A stretch of DNA of 64,000 nucleotides from Caprimulgus europaeus (lineage: Eukaryota; Chordata; Aves; Caprimulgiformes; Caprimulgidae): contig OU015528.1 of the NCBI GenBank assembly GCA_907165065.1, positions 71,777,474 to 71,841,473 on the forward strand, read 5' to 3'. The first letter of the stretch is position 1. Each line of letters begins with the position of its first letter. Below the pieces are notes generated by a model. That model was not told where the DNA came from, did no database searches, and saw nothing but the letters and a program-made list of their open reading frames with translations. The position numbers and the translations under genes are program-made. This document shows positions 13,407 to 27,966 of the stretch, piece by piece.

Positions 13407-16400
13407 CATTAAAGTATTAAAAAGTGGTCAGTGTTGAAATTAATACTGTGTCATGAATAATCAATACTGGATGCTAAATTCTGCACTACAGTTTTTAAAT
13501 GAGGATCCAAAGGCTTTAATGGTATTTAGCCAGGATCTGGCTGCAGAATCTTCTTTAGTTTCCACACATTAAATACTGAGTCCAACAGGCAGCCTTCTCA
13601 CAGGAGTGCAACATACTGGTTAAAGGCAACCTGACAGTGAAAAACAATTCAATATTTTACTATTTTTATTTTTATTATTTGTTTTTATTTATTATATATG
13701 TATTTTATTAAGACTGGAACGGAATCCTACATAATTGCATTATTTCTAAAGTGTTCATAAAGACTACTAGTGTAATGTAACAATCCAAATTTCATCTTTT
13801 TTTCCCCCATTCTCTGCTCTTGAGGCACTTAACTGATCATGTGCACACATCATCACAATTAATTTAAAGAAGGTGTTCTTTCATTGGAAAACATATGACT
13901 GAGATATAATTTTATGTCTCAAATCAAACTGACCAGTATATACCAGTGGGGATCTGGCCTCACAATAGCAGTTGCAAAATTATGCATAAACTAAGATAAG
14001 ACTAATTATAATTGAAAGCTGTTGCTTTAAAAATAATTTTCAATGCAATAAAAAATCAAGACAAAAAAAGTAGAACTTTCCCAGAAAGTGCCTGAACTAT
14101 CACAATAAATAATAGCTTAGGGTTTATCATTTGGAAGACAGACCAGGTATGAAACAGAAAGTAAGATCCAATTAAAAATAAAATGGTCCCAACTGCCTGT
14201 TTTTAATGGAATTTAATAGTAAGCAGCTTAATTTCGAATACAGGTGTCCTTAGAAGCAGACATATCTGAGCAACTGAACGTCCAGAATCAAGAATTCCTA
14301 TTCCCTTGGTAGGTACCAAACCACGACATTTTCACAGAAAAGTAGTCTGGACCAGCTCCACTATACATGTGATAACTTGGAAATATTAAAATCTACGTGT
14401 TTCAAATGCATCATGAACCTCCTCACATATACTGTGTCCTTTCAGAGACTTAAGCAGAGCTGAGACCCTGCCCATATCTGCCAGACACCAAGATGAGCAC
14501 TCTGAAATCTCTTTGCCTTCATGTTTTTCTTACATTTTATATTCTAGTCTGCTTCTGCTGTTACACTCAAGAAAAGGATATGTCAGTACAAGCTGACCTA
14601 AAAATGCTCATTCCACCATATATCGTTCCTGAAATCTAATCTCCAACATCCAAAGCAAATAGCTATTACTAAAAGATTATTAGTATCCTACTGAGTTGAA
14701 TGTAATTGTTTCAAAGCCTTGTATTTGGTAACGTTAGCACTCTTCCCTCACAACCAACCAAATCAAGACTAATTAATTTTTTTTCCAGAAATTGTAAGAT
14801 TTTAGTACCTAACAAAAACAGTTTGAAAAGTTACCTAGAACATATTAATGTACCTGTAAGGTAATTTCAGAAGTTTTCAAATGGACCATAAAAAACAAAG
14901 AACTTAATAGAATTCTACTTGCTGCTGCATTTAGAGAGATAAAAACCATTCATTTTGGATCTCAGGCACTCCCATTAAAAACAATGAGAAATAATACAGA
15001 GTTCAACAATATTTGCCTCAAACATTTTAGGATATGTATAGCAAAATAGCATAGCATACCTTACTATTTTTCAGGCAATATTTCAGGCAACTTTTTTTTT
15101 TTTAATTAGAAACAGTTCAAAATTGGAAAAAGGTCTGTTATCAGTTACTTGCACAAGGTTTAAATGGCATTCAGAGATCCATTTTGATTTTTTTAAGAGT
15201 TTTTTTGTTTTTTGTTATAATATGGAACAAAAATAAGATTTGATACTCAATTTTTGCTTGATGAAATGATTTAAATCTTTAGTCACTAATAAATTAGATA
15301 ATTAGTAATTATCTTCAATTTCAGTTACATTTTAAGTTATATTATTACACTACAAGTATATTTTAAGTGAGGGATTTTCAGCCTTTCATACAGAAATGTG
15401 AAGTTGTAACTATATAATTTTACATGGTAATGCTGTACTGTAGTCAAAATGACAGATCTGGTTAAAGAGTAATCATTTTTAAACAATATTTTTCTGTTTT
15501 CAGTCAAATGATATAATCACCTGCTTCTTTTGTCTCAAAGAAACCTGAAGATTCACATATGAGATTTTCCCAGCCATACCTTATGGATGATCTAATTAAG
15601 TTCTGGAATACAACATGCTTCAAGAAATTTGAAAAAAAGTCTTTTATTTCAATAAAATAAAACAATATTTTAATTATTTGAAATAAAGTCTTGTAGTTTT
15701 TGAGAGTGCTTATAGGATTATTATTTTTTTTTTCTTTCAGCTGACTTCCAAAACATTTTCTGTATTAATTTACGTAATATTCTTATTTTATAATGCACTA
15801 TTTTGCAAAACTGATTGCAGAAAATTACTTTTGTTCTTCAGGTTCCTTTACACTTTCAATTGAATAAGACTGTCAGGTCAGATTAGGTCAGAGCACAGTA
15901 GAGCCTAGTTCAGCATCTCCTCTGAAAAGAGTTGATACCAGATGATTCAGAAGTTATTTAGAAAACATTGGAAAATTCTGGAATAAATAGTTTACACTTT
16001 TTTTTTTTTCCCCTCCAGAGATTGGTTAAATTAATTTAAATAATTTAGGTAGTACCTTTTTTTTTTTTGCTATTTCATTTCTGTGTATTACCCAATACTT
16101 CTAGAAAACACAGGCTTTATCTGTGTGATCATCTCACTTTTAAAAACACTAAAGTGAAGCTCTGTAAACAAGAATCCCAAATCTCTGTCCAAGCCTTACA
16201 CATTACTATGATCGACGTCCATCTAAAAGGCAGATAATGTTCTACTCTGAGACAACCCACTTTCAGTAGTCCTTCTTTCTTCACAGTAAATTGTTAATAA
16301 TTAACAATGTTCCTTCCAGTCTTGGAAGAATTAAATGTGCATAGACCTATCTAGAAAATACTTTAAAGTAAGTCTGTTTGCTGCAGTCCTCAGTTTCATT

Positions 16401-19400
16401 GGCAGGAAAATCTGCTGGTTTTAAGCCTCTTTACTTCTGTCTTGCATGCAGCTAACACACTGTCCCCAAGATGCCCAGTGACACTGGTTATTTGTTTACC
16501 TGACTTGCAGCAAAACAAACCCTGACTGGGGACAATCCACCTTGGGCCTTGAATCTTTGCTGTATTTTACATTAATACAGAACTCCATGGAGTAGCAAGA
16601 CTAGCCTAATACTCCTGGAAATCCAGACTTCAGGAACAGGATTGGAAGTTAAAATTGCTACGTGGAAATGCAAAATGTTTTAATGCACTTTTTGGAATCC
16701 AAGAGTGGGGGAAATTGTCCATAAGGACATAGCTATTTTTCACTTGTACTTCAAGATAACCATTACTTTGATATCACTGGATTTTTTTCACATTAAAACC
16801 TCATCAAACTGCTAGCCTTTTAGTTTCAGTCCACAGTAGTATGTAAAATAGGAAATGAAATGATTTTCAGCTTCCCTTCACTGGGAAGTCAATACCAAAC
16901 AACACAGTTCAGTGGTTATGAAAAAAGACTTTTTCACACTGTAATAAGATTTTTCTTGGAATGCTCAAATATATATTGTTCCTTAAGAACAAGAAACAAA
17001 ATATTCTTGGTTTTGTTTTATGAGATATGCTCCAGCATGCCTAATATAGGCACTTAGCATCTAAATTTTAGGCTGTTAATGAGCCAGTTCACCTAAAAGA
17101 AATAGCTAAGTTCCCTACACAGTCAATGGAGACAGGAGAGTGCTTTTGATGATTTTGTCTTTGGTAAGACAAATTGGCCTCAGTTTAGGTACAAAAGAAT
17201 TTACATTTGTCTGGTTTATTTTTAAATCTGCTACACAGAAGCCTGTCCTCACCAACAGAAGAAAAGAAACAGCACTACAGCCACACAGTTTTGATGCTCC
17301 AGCTTGAAATTCAACTCCCTTTTAGCATCCACAGCAAGGAATTGCTACACAAAGGGGCAGGCACAGTTTCTATGTCTCCCTGCTTTTGTTATTTGCCTGT
17401 GTATCAGGTATAACATGATCTAGAAGACGTATCTCCTAGTCTATCTCTGACAGCCCCAGACAGACTGGCTTTGTTTGACTAAAGCTGTAGCTGTATCCCT
17501 GAACATCTTGGGACCAGTAACTAAAACCATCTCTATAGTCAAGATCCACCTCTGTGTGCAAGGAGCTGGCTCTGCACACTCTATATTTCTCTCCAGCATT
17601 GGCTAAATCAGAAAAGTCACAGCCTCCCCCTTGTCACCTCTGCCAGTGTGCCCTAAAAATATGGAAATAGGAAATACAACTGCATCTTATTACCAATCTG
17701 CATCAATCTGATTTTAATACAATGTTATACTGTAATACAGGAAACTTCTGGCCTGCAACCACGTCTCTGATGTAAGAATGAATAGGTCATATTAAAAATA
17801 ATGAAAGAAGGAATTAACTTTTTTATGGAGACAAATGAACCTTAATAATACTCACAGTGTAAGAATACAGCAAGAAACATCCAAGAAGAGCAAGAGGGGA
17901 AGACTGGGTCCCCACGGAGAAGTGATATCTGTCACAATCAGAGGCAGAAATTCCAAGCACCCATGATCTATATGATCCCAAAGGCCACTAGAGAGCTGTG
18001 TGGTCGCAGTGGGAGCTGAGAGGAAACCTTTGTGGGCAGCCTGACAGCAAAGCTGCCTGCTGCTGTTTCTGCTGGCTTGGAGAAACAGGGCTCCAGGTAC
18101 ATTCTCTGGAAGCAATGAAGACTCTTTCCAAGAAACACCTGGATTATTTTCCTAACAGGAGCTATCATCAAGGTCCTGAATGAAAACAGCTGTCAAAAGC
18201 AGTGTGTCTGATAATTACTAATTGCATAGCTCCACATAAATACTTTACAATAGCTAACAGTGTCTTCTAATATGATCTTAGTGGAATGCTATTGAAAGTA
18301 GTTATAGCACCAGTGACATTCTTACCAGTGATCCTCCACAATTTGTGTTATAAACCATCTGATGAATGCTTTCAGCCTGACTTTTGTGATCTCCACTGCA
18401 TTACCTCTGGAATGTCTAGTGACTGTGTCTGCCTCTACTCCTTGCTTGAAGCATCCAAGTTATTTTGCTTGTCTTTATAAATCAGATTTACCTATTTAAG
18501 ACTAAGCAGAAACTCCCTAAAGAGATATTCTGATGCAATTATTTATTTGTTATAAAGAATCCAATTTCCTAGTGCAATTTGTATGACAGGGCTTTTCCAT
18601 CAAAATTGATTTTCAGCAACAATTAGTTGCTCAAAGTATTTCCAGAGTTCTTGATCATAAAGAAGGTCCAACCTGTACTAGATTATGTGGCGCATAGCAG
18701 GGCTAAATACAGGAATGAAAAAGCTGTAACTTGTGTTATGCAAGAGGCCTTATCTTTACTGGTCCTAATATGAATTATTTTAATGCTTCTTTCTCACAGC
18801 TTTCAAAATTTTTTAACTGTTTCATAAGTTTTCTCTTATCTTCTTCTTCAGATTACACTAAAAAGATCATCTATACAGCTGCTCAGCTACTTTCTAGATT
18901 CAAGTTACCTCTAATAGCTATTTTCAGTGTTCTGTTTTATTGCAAGAAAGCTAAATACAGAGCAATTACAGTGCTAGGCAGAAACATTGAAAACTTATAT
19001 TACCCGCTTTATCTCATCAAAACAGATATTCTAGATACACAAGAAAATTTCTAATTAAGTATCCTTGCAAAATCTCAGTAGTATCATTTTGCCACCATAA
19101 GATTAAACTAAATCTCCATAAACTAGATGCCCTATACTGTAAAGGAGGGAAAAGTATTATTTTCTAAGTGTGTTTCAACTGCCTCAAACAGATTTAGTAA
19201 ATAGAGTTGTGGACAGTGTTACAGTAACCAGCTCTCACAGATTTTCATGTCAAACATTCACACTGCAAGTATTTCTTCCCCTGTTTCCTTCTATAAGCCT
19301 CACACAAGTGCTGAAACAATTCTCATTCTTTCTGGTGATTCTGATTTCCTTCTCATATCTTAGCAAATGGCCAAAATAAACTCTACTCTTAGTAGAACTC

Positions 19401-22400
19401 ATCTACCACACTGAGAACAGAAATGAGACCACTGTCAATGGGATTGCATATGAAACTGTTAAATCAGTGTGAGAAAGCTTTCTTCCTTCCTTGCTTCATC
19501 TAACAGATACAAGGCTAATTGCAACATATAAGTGACACTTTGTTGGGGTGTCCTTTTTTACTAACTTCATTTTTAGAATAGGCTTTCCTTTTTTTTTAAA
19601 AAAAATAAATATTTTAGAGTAATTTTCTCATATGCTGAATGCCCGCAGCCATACAAAATATATGGATGAGAAGAGCACAGCTACGTAAGTGAAGATTTAC
19701 AGCTGATAGGGGGCATTTAGGGGTTTGTTCAGATTAAGTCCTTTCTGAAGAGCATCAGGGCAAAGCTTTCAACCCAGCAATGGCATTGCCTGTTATTTTG
19801 TGCACACTTCCCTTGACAAAGTCAGTTTCTGCTTGGGACAGATAAGCCTGAGCCTGTAGCCCAGGGGACATGTTGAGAACAAGCTTTCCTCTCTTCTAAC
19901 CCCAAAGAATAAACATGGACAGCACAATAAATCACTAAGACTTATGCTCAGAGAAGAGGGTAAAGTTAATTCTTTGTCTTCTCCAATGCTATAAAATATA
20001 GCACTCACTGCAAAATGGAAGTGCAGGATGGGAAACCTATTTCTGTTCATTTAAGACCTGATCCAAAGGTTTTTGAGAATTTTTCCTTCTTTCTTGTCTT
20101 CCTTTTAATTTCTTTTCATCATTTTCCACCTTCATCATGCTATCTACTTTCTGCCAGGAGTGTAATTATCAGAGAGACTCAGGAAGGGATGCTGGCTCTT
20201 CACTATCCCTGGCTTCATAGGGGCTGGAAAATCTCTTTTCACTGTGATGCCCCAATCAATGTGTCTCATTTTAGCTGGCAAGCAGTGCTCACTACAGTCT
20301 TTTAAAACTCAGGAAGATCTGGTGCCTGTTGCACTTCCCATCGATAGAAGACCAAGATCAGCCAGTATTACATTTAAGCCCATCTATAACTCAAGAATAA
20401 GAGGGAAGCATGGCAAGAAGAGTAGGGGGAAGGACAGTGACTTACTGCTTCTGCTCTGGTTCTCCAACTATTTAGGTTCCATTTTCCAAGCAACATCCAA
20501 ACCATGTCTATGATATGACAAGAGATAATTTTAATAAGATGGACAGCCACTACACATGCTACTGCCTTTGCAAAAGACCTTCTGAAATTGGGTCTGGTCT
20601 TGTTATTCAGCACTTGGTGCTATTCAGACTAGCCCAAAAGTGCTTCAGACAAGCAGCAGAAAAATTGTTGTTAACACTTTCTTTCTGCTCCTTTCACGGA
20701 CTGGTCAATAATTCAGTTGCACGTCCCACTGTACTTCTGAGAGGACTTAAATGATGTGTTTCCAATGTCAGTAACTACTATGCTTTAAGATGACAAGGAC
20801 TCAAAAACTTGAAAAGTAATGATTGAAAACTTATGATCTCAAAACATGCGAGAGGAACATCCCTGGGCACGGCCATCCCAAGGGAACTGGTCATGTGATC
20901 TGGGGATCTTCCAGCACAATTAAATGCAACCAACCGATCTGGAAAACTGAACATCTGGACCACAGCAGTTGAATTTAAGTCTAAAAGTTACTGAGTACAT
21001 TTAAGAACACATTATCAATATTCAGACTTTGATGCTGAGGACATTGCATGTGCTTTTGCCTACTCTTGCCATCAGGCTGCAGGTGGCTCTTCTTAACAGA
21101 CCTTCACGTCATTTTGAGGAAAAATGTTTCTTGCATCCTAAGGGGAGATCAAAACAAGTGCCTAAGGATCAGACTGAGGGGCAGGGCATCATTAACTACC
21201 ACTGCCAGGGTTAACTCAAATGCCAGGGCATTTTCTCTTCTCTGACCTACTTAAGTGCTCTAACAGAGTGGCACTATCTTTCATTGTCTGTACGTACATC
21301 AGGTAGATTTTATTATTGGACTAGCTTCAGGATGGGGAATCTTAAAATATCCTTGTATTATGAATATTTTATTAAATCATAAAATGCAAAATTCAACTGA
21401 ATTGAATTGAATAGCATGTCTCTTTGCTAGCACGGGCTGTTTATGTACTAAAATACTACAGTGAAGGTCTATGACTCATAAGGTAGACGGCATCCTTCCC
21501 TGTTATGCTAGAAATGTTACACTTATATTTGCTATAAAATAGAAACTGGGGTGCTATTTCAGTATTTTTAATGATAACAGTTTTTGTCTTCATTATATGT
21601 TATTTTCCTATTTTTAAGTTTGGGAAGATACTATTTAAATGAGGCAAAAATATTAAAATAAACATGCACCTATAAAGCCTTGGAAAAGTTAATGAAAATC
21701 TGATCAGTGTCACAGTTGCTGTTGAGTGGAGTGTCAGCAGAGGCAGTAAGATCACCAGAAATGAAGTTCACCATTAGCTTTTAGATCATGCAAGGTTCCC
21801 AGAATTGTCAGGATACTGGAAAGTCAGGGAATCTCTTGATCTTAGTAAATGTCAGCTGGCTTAAGCATTGCAACACAGTATACTTGGCTCATTGAAAACT
21901 TGGAGCAAAGGACATCCATGGTTCACCTGTTCCCAGGCTCTGCAGTCAACCTATTGAAATGGTCCAATAAGAAAACGTGAATGCTGGGGGCATCCAGCAA
22001 ATTTGTAACAGTTGGTAACACACATTAATATTTTATTTCTACTCTTTTCTCTAGGTTCTTCTGTTTCTGAAAAATGATGGCAGTATAAAATGCCATTCAT
22101 CCAGTAGATTTAACAGCTAGAATATAACTGAACAGTTTCTGTCAACACGAGGGGGAGCACTGACACATCTATCAAACTGACACAGTCCTTGCACTTGATG
22201 AGCTCAGTGGAATGAGTCTTCCACCTCCAGTTTTTATAATGCCAAAGAGTGATGAATCAGAGATATTTTTGACATGTGAAAGCAATTCAAGGTGAGAGAA
22301 CCAAGAAGACTGGTATTTGCCAGTCAGAACTATAAATAAACTTTTCAGCACTAAGACTCCTCCAAAGTTATTTAATAGGCTATAATTTTATGGATTGCTA

Positions 22401-22989
22401 TTCCCTAAGGAAAATAATGCTATCTGTATTTAAAAGTGTTATTGCTTCACAGATACAGTCAGGACTCTGGCTTCCTTCATAACCACAGTAATTCTGTCCT
22501 TGTTCCTTATGCTATTAATAGGATTTACAGACCTGACCCAGTGTTTTGTGTTATTAGAATTCGATTAATTAATTAAGCTGATGAGATTTTTGCAGTGAAT
22601 CATGTTCTTAGAAAGACTAATGAGTCAAGATATTAGTTTGTAATGACATAAGTATATGTTTACTTGATGACTAGGTATATACTCTAACTTGAGTATTTCA
22701 GCACAGCATTTCAGCAGAAGTCATTCATGATTACTATACAAATAATTAATAATTGTCATTTACAGCTAATGGCATATAAGGTTTTCTGTATGTGATGTGA
22801 GAAAGCAACTAACTTGAAAAAGAAATGAAGGCTAGCCTTTATTTTCAGACACAACAATATCAGCAATATTGGTAACATTAGCAGTTTGGCTGGATTTACA
22901 CAGATCAATATGAGAAAGATTGAAGACCTCGATGGATTTCGGCACTTCTGAAGGGTAGAGATTAAATGTGCATCAGCCATTTTTCCACT

Positions 22990-23011
22990 AAAACAAACAA
23001 ACAAACAAAAC
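22990..23011. repeat. (AAAC)n microsatellite
   Basis: About five AAAC units. Confidence 0.95.
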
Positions 23012-24665
23012 TAACAGTGAAGTAGCCAGATATTCTTTGTTGATCTATGATAGCTGTCTAAAAGAACATAAAAGTAAACCAGATAAAAAGGCAAGTTTTA
23101 AAAGGTAGACAACAGTAAGGGGAAGTGTTTGTCTTGTATGCTATAGTGATGGTACATTCTGCAGAAAGCATTTTTTTCTCTCTGACAGAACCTACTTTTT
23201 TATACAGAAGGAGTCAAAATAAATATGTGCTTCAAAACACACTAAATTAAGATCAATTTTTTCATCATTTGTGTGCAATAAATAACAGTATTCTATCATT
23301 TGATGAGTGAGATACTACCCATTAAATATGAATGGCAGAATCAACTCTATAAGGAAAAAAGGAAGAAATCTATGTTGATCATTTCATTGGCATCAGCACA
23401 TGCACACCTTTTTTATGGATAACGTTAAAATATTGGCAAAGAAATCACCAATGATGTAAAAAGCAGCAGGGAAAACATGAATGCAGGTGACACTGTTTTG
23501 TAATACAAAATATTTAAACTATTTTTATGAATACATTCTTTAATCAATTTACTTAGCTTTTATACCTGCACAGTACTTTTGATTTAACCATGACTTTTGT
23601 TGCATGTTTACTATTCAGAAAACTTATGTGAATTGAATTCTTTCTGGGAGAACTATTCTTCCTGCTTATTCTCTGTCTTTTGTTATTTTTTTACTGGACA
23701 TCTGCCTTTGTTAAATAAATAAAACTAATCAGTTGAATGAATTAGAAAAAAATGTATTATAATTTTGTCCATGGGTAAACTGACATTTCAGGTGCATACA
23801 AATACTCATAAGAAAAAAAGGAACTAGAAAATAGTTATAAAGAGAAGGGACCACTTATGTGATTATGAGTAGAAATAAATTGTTATTAGACAGAATAATC
23901 ACATTTGTAACAATCCTAGAAAATTTAATGATAATTAAGTCAAATCCATTTCACCTAGCTTCAGTTGCCTAAAGATGAAGTGTAGTCTAATGCAGTCTTC
24001 TTAAAAGTCAATTAAATGAGGAAGGCACACCCAGTTCTTGAAACAGAGGTCTATGGTGATTAAATAATTGCCCTTCTGTAGATGCTTCTTTTTCTCTGTT
24101 GCCTATTGAGGCTGGTTGGATGACTATCTTAAACTAGAAAACTAAAGTTAGATCAGACAAATTTCAGTCAAGTCTGCCTTTAGGGAATTTCAGGAAAAGT
24201 TAGTGTATGTAGCTGAAAGAGAACTGGATCTGTGATCCATTTTACCTGTGCAACTAAGAAGTGTAAGCGATCCCAAAAATATATACCTTAACAACCAAGC
24301 CAAGTTAACTATCTTGAAAATAGCATGTCCATGATATATGTTGATGATATAGGTCCATGAGTTACAGTTGGACTCTAGTCATGTCATCTTACCCCCAGTG
24401 CAGAGGGCATGTTGGCACATTTTACTGAAGACATTCCATAATACTGCTCATCATGGCAATTCTATGGCTATAGAAGTTATAAAATGACCTTCTATCAGTC
24501 CTTCTCTGCTTTAAGACTCATGGAGGTTTAGAGGGCCTCTCGGTAGCCCTTTACTCCTTGCACAAGATTATACCAGTTGTGCAAGAGAAAATGTATATTA
24601 TAAATAATGCTACCAAACTCCCAACTCTCCTGTGGTTCCATTTTTCGTTAATCCATTTATCTTAC

Positions 24666-24791
24666 CTTCTATCAGCTTCCCCGTCTGCTCTGCATTGCCC
24701 CCAGGCAAGATCTTCGCAATATAAGCTCCAATTTCCCCACTGCTTCCTGGGATTTCTTTCCCACCTACAACTCGGATTCCCAGTCCGTTGC
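24666..24791 (-). CDS. PCLO: Piccolo (PCLO) exon encoding the PDZ core
   Basis: Coding exon of 126 nt, phase 1 at both ends. The acceptor TTTTGATCACAG precedes GCAACGGACTG; the split codon G|GC gives glycine. The donor is GAAG/GTAAG at 24666|24665. It encodes [42 protein letters not shown] plus the first base of the next codon. GLGI is the carboxylate-binding loop of a PDZ domain (family consensus GLGF), and [17 protein letters not shown] is the typical strand C / helix A region. The C-terminal part of the PDZ (helix B with the ligand-contacting residue) is not in this window. PDZ domains bind C-terminal peptides of partner proteins; for Piccolo, cAMP-GEFII has been reported. A 407-nt pyrimidine tract (in the RNA) ends 57 nt upstream of the exon. 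Confidence 0.97.
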
Positions 24792-24846
24792 CTGTGATCA
24801 AAAGAAAAATAAAACTTTAAAGAGAGATGAATCAATTAATAATTTA

Positions 24847-24848
24847 CT
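24847..24848 (-). promoter_or_regulatory. Decoy 3' splice site at the end of the pyrimidine tract
   Basis: On the minus strand the microsatellite ends TTTCTTTCCAG, a close match to the 3' splice-site consensus preceded by hundreds of pyrimidines. It lies 55 nt upstream of the real acceptor. Use of it would add 55 nt beginning TAAATTATTAATT, shifting frame and giving an in-frame stop within four codons of the upstream exon junction. Function is inferred only from sequence. Confidence 0.5.
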
Positions 24849-25255
<407 letters not shown>

Positions 25256-27791
25256 CGCATCAAAGGTTACTGAAGGATATCAACAATAAATTCTGGCTGT
25301 GGTTGGAAGATTAAGGTTAACTGCAGCCCCAGACGCCATTTTCCCAAAGACTTTGCATTTCAAAGAAGGAGAAGACCTCAAGTAACTACTCTATGACTGA
25401 CATAACACAACTGATTCACTAAAAAGTACACTGAAGCCAATCCTACCTTCTTCTGACAGCCTTACTGTACTGTGAAGGGACTATTTGCATGGGAAACCTA
25501 TTTCAAGGAAACCATCAATTGCAGTAATAATTAAATTGCATTAAATGGCTAGAAATCCATATGAAGTGTGGATTCAAAGGACAGCTTTATCATATTCCTA
25601 AAATATGTATGCAAATTAGCAGAAAAATTATAGTAGCTGGGCTTTTAGAATCACATAAATATGGAGAAAGATAGAGATCACTGAACTCTAGCAGCAAAGC
25701 ATGTACATTTATGTGAAACTATATTTGGCAGATGTTATTATTTTCCTTAAATTTTTTCTTGTAATTGACATCTTTTACACCAAAGGATGTACAAAATATC
25801 AGAATGGAAAAAGTCTACAATCGGTCTGTGTAACGCATCATGAAATCTAACATATTTTCTCCCATTTTAAAAAAATTACAAAGATGAAAAAAAACATTTT
25901 AATCACTCTGCTTATTTTATCTGGAAAGAAGCAGATCACTAATCTCCCTTATGTATAGAATGACAGTGAAAACAAAAGCTTAAAATACAGTCTCATAAAA
26001 CTAATCATATGCATTGCCAATTTTTCACGCTATCTTGCTTTTTTAAAAATACTTCCCATACATGAAAGTCAATTTTCTTCTTTGAAGAAAAAAAAAAAAA
26101 TCATATGAGATGATTCACACTTTGATCTGTGAATTTAAAGACTGATTTTCCCACATTTATTGTAATGGCTAAATAATTAATTTTCAATTTATTAATTTAA
26201 TAAGCCAAATCTGCTGAGTGATTAGACTAATCACCTATAGAAAGCTCACCACACAATCTCTTTGCGAAGCTTTGTCTTTTTAGATTAAGGTTTTTCCTCA
26301 TAATGCTATTAGTGTTTGATAAGTCAGCCCTGAGTTTGTTTTAGAAGGAAGATAACCACACTGAATTTCTGGCCAAATTAGTTTCCACTAGTCTTTCTAT
26401 CCCAGTTTAGCTAAATCTATATCTTTTGTGCCTCCTCTTTGCTCATAATCACATCTTAGAAGTTTGCCAAACAAGTATTTATTTATTTCAGAAGATGCCT
26501 GGTGTTCAGATACATGCACGGATCCTGTACAGCACAATAAAAAGGTAAGGAAAGCTGCAGCACACTCATGACTTAAGGGGTTTAGCAGGAATTATTTAAC
26601 ACCAAACCAGCTCATTCCACCACTGCCAGCCTATAACAAAATGATATATCCCTCTAACATAGTGCTAAAACAGGTGGCTGAGAGCAACCCAAGGAAAACT
26701 AATGGTAAGGAATTAAAAGAAAATATATGAGGACTGTTCTTACAGCTACAGCATAGTAATTAGTGTCCATAGGTACATTTAATGTACTGACATGAATGGA
26801 CTGCCATATAAATCAAGCAGTATGCACTGCTGGAGCATGCAAGAAGTTCAACCAGACAACTAGTGGTGGGGGCTGGTGGCACCTCAGATTATGTGTAACA
26901 ATCAGTTTTGGGGAGATGGTATACTTCCATTAGTTCAACGTTTTGTGATCTAACTTAACACAATTTGGGTGGGAATTCAGTGACAGGATGACAACTGGAA
27001 ATGTGCTATCAGTATACAGAACTTCTAGAGAATGATTTCAGTGTGGGCTGATGGCTCAGGATGAGTTTCAGAGGTAAACAACCTGGCAACAAGCCATGAT
27101 ATGGCTGAGGGCTAGTGTATGATAAATGGTATAATGGACCTTGAGTTTTTATAAAAAATGATCAAGACTCTGCAGACCAGATCTTTTACTGTTTATCCAT
27201 CATAGTGTGTAACAGGAGAAACTAATTTTGGTATGGTACTACTGGGAATACAAGTAGGAGATTTGTACACATATGTTGAACATAATTCACCTCTAGATTA
27301 TAGTTATATCCAAGTTTGAGATAATGTCCAGATGTGTCATTGAAACCCATTTCAGAGTCTGTATTTTTGTTTTACCTATGTGGTGATATTTAGTCTTGAT
27401 ACTTTCAGAACAGATAAGAGATTTAGGGAATATGTAAACTCAACCCTATGACAACATGAACAATAACCCTGTAAGTTACAACTGTATAAAGATTTGATAT
27501 GGCAAGAATGTCCTTTCAAATTTACTCTAGTTTTTTGTCCAGGGCAACTTTGCCAGTTCAAAAACCCACTATGAAACGCTGTGCAGGCATATCTAAGTAT
27601 CTTCAGTAGAACTTGTGAACACTCAGATCATCATATGAAATATGCTTGTAAGGTTCTTGAAATTTTTACTAAACATTTTACCCAATCTGGGCTCTCTCTA
27701 CATGTTTGCCTTCTTTTTTGTAATTTGAAGACCTGAGCAACATCTTTAAGAAAGTCAGCTTGCAGGACTTTACATCTGGGACTGTAAAGTA

Positions 27792-27838
27792 ATGCAAATG
27801 TAATGAAAAAGAATGTAATAATGCAAATGAATGCAAAT
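27792..27838 (+). promoter_or_regulatory. Cluster of three ATGCAAAT octamers
   Basis: Exact POU/Oct octamer motifs at 27792-27799, 27821-27828 and 27831-27838. The last two are 10 bp apart, about one helical turn. Function as an enhancer is unproven. Confidence 0.45.
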
Positions 27839-27966
27839 CTTTTTGAGCCTTTTTTTGGACATAGCAAGTGAACATTTGTCTCTCCCTGGTTTAACAGCAA
27901 ATTAAGAATTGGAAAAGTATAAATATTTATAAATAATATTCTTTCAATTATAAATAAATATTGTGG

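Larger units (their letters stand above)
1..24665 (-). other. PCLO: PCLO intron downstream of the PDZ core exon (partial)
   Basis: Starts at donor GTAAG (24665) in phase 1 and runs off the left edge. I looked on the minus strand for the expected next exon (end of PDZ, around a LEWNG motif and a YEEVQ motif) and did not find it, so the intron appears longer than 24.6 kb. It contains a MIR-like SINE near 6922-7040, an LTR remnant at 7711-7807, a decayed 35-bp tandem repeat near 9122-9225, a CR1 reverse-transcriptase fragment at 10886-11103 and a CR1 3' end at 13139-13406. Long stretches (1-6900, 13400-24660) show nothing beyond AT-rich sequence and homopolymers. GC-richer patches at 4100-5280, 9880-10290, 17440-17650 and 17990-18110 are unidentified. 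Confidence 0.8.

Noticed and set aside
1-24665. Search for the next PCLO exon (end of PDZ) on the minus strand
   Set aside because: No match to the expected LEWNG or YEEVQ coding patterns was seen; the exon probably lies beyond the window. A translated search could overturn this.
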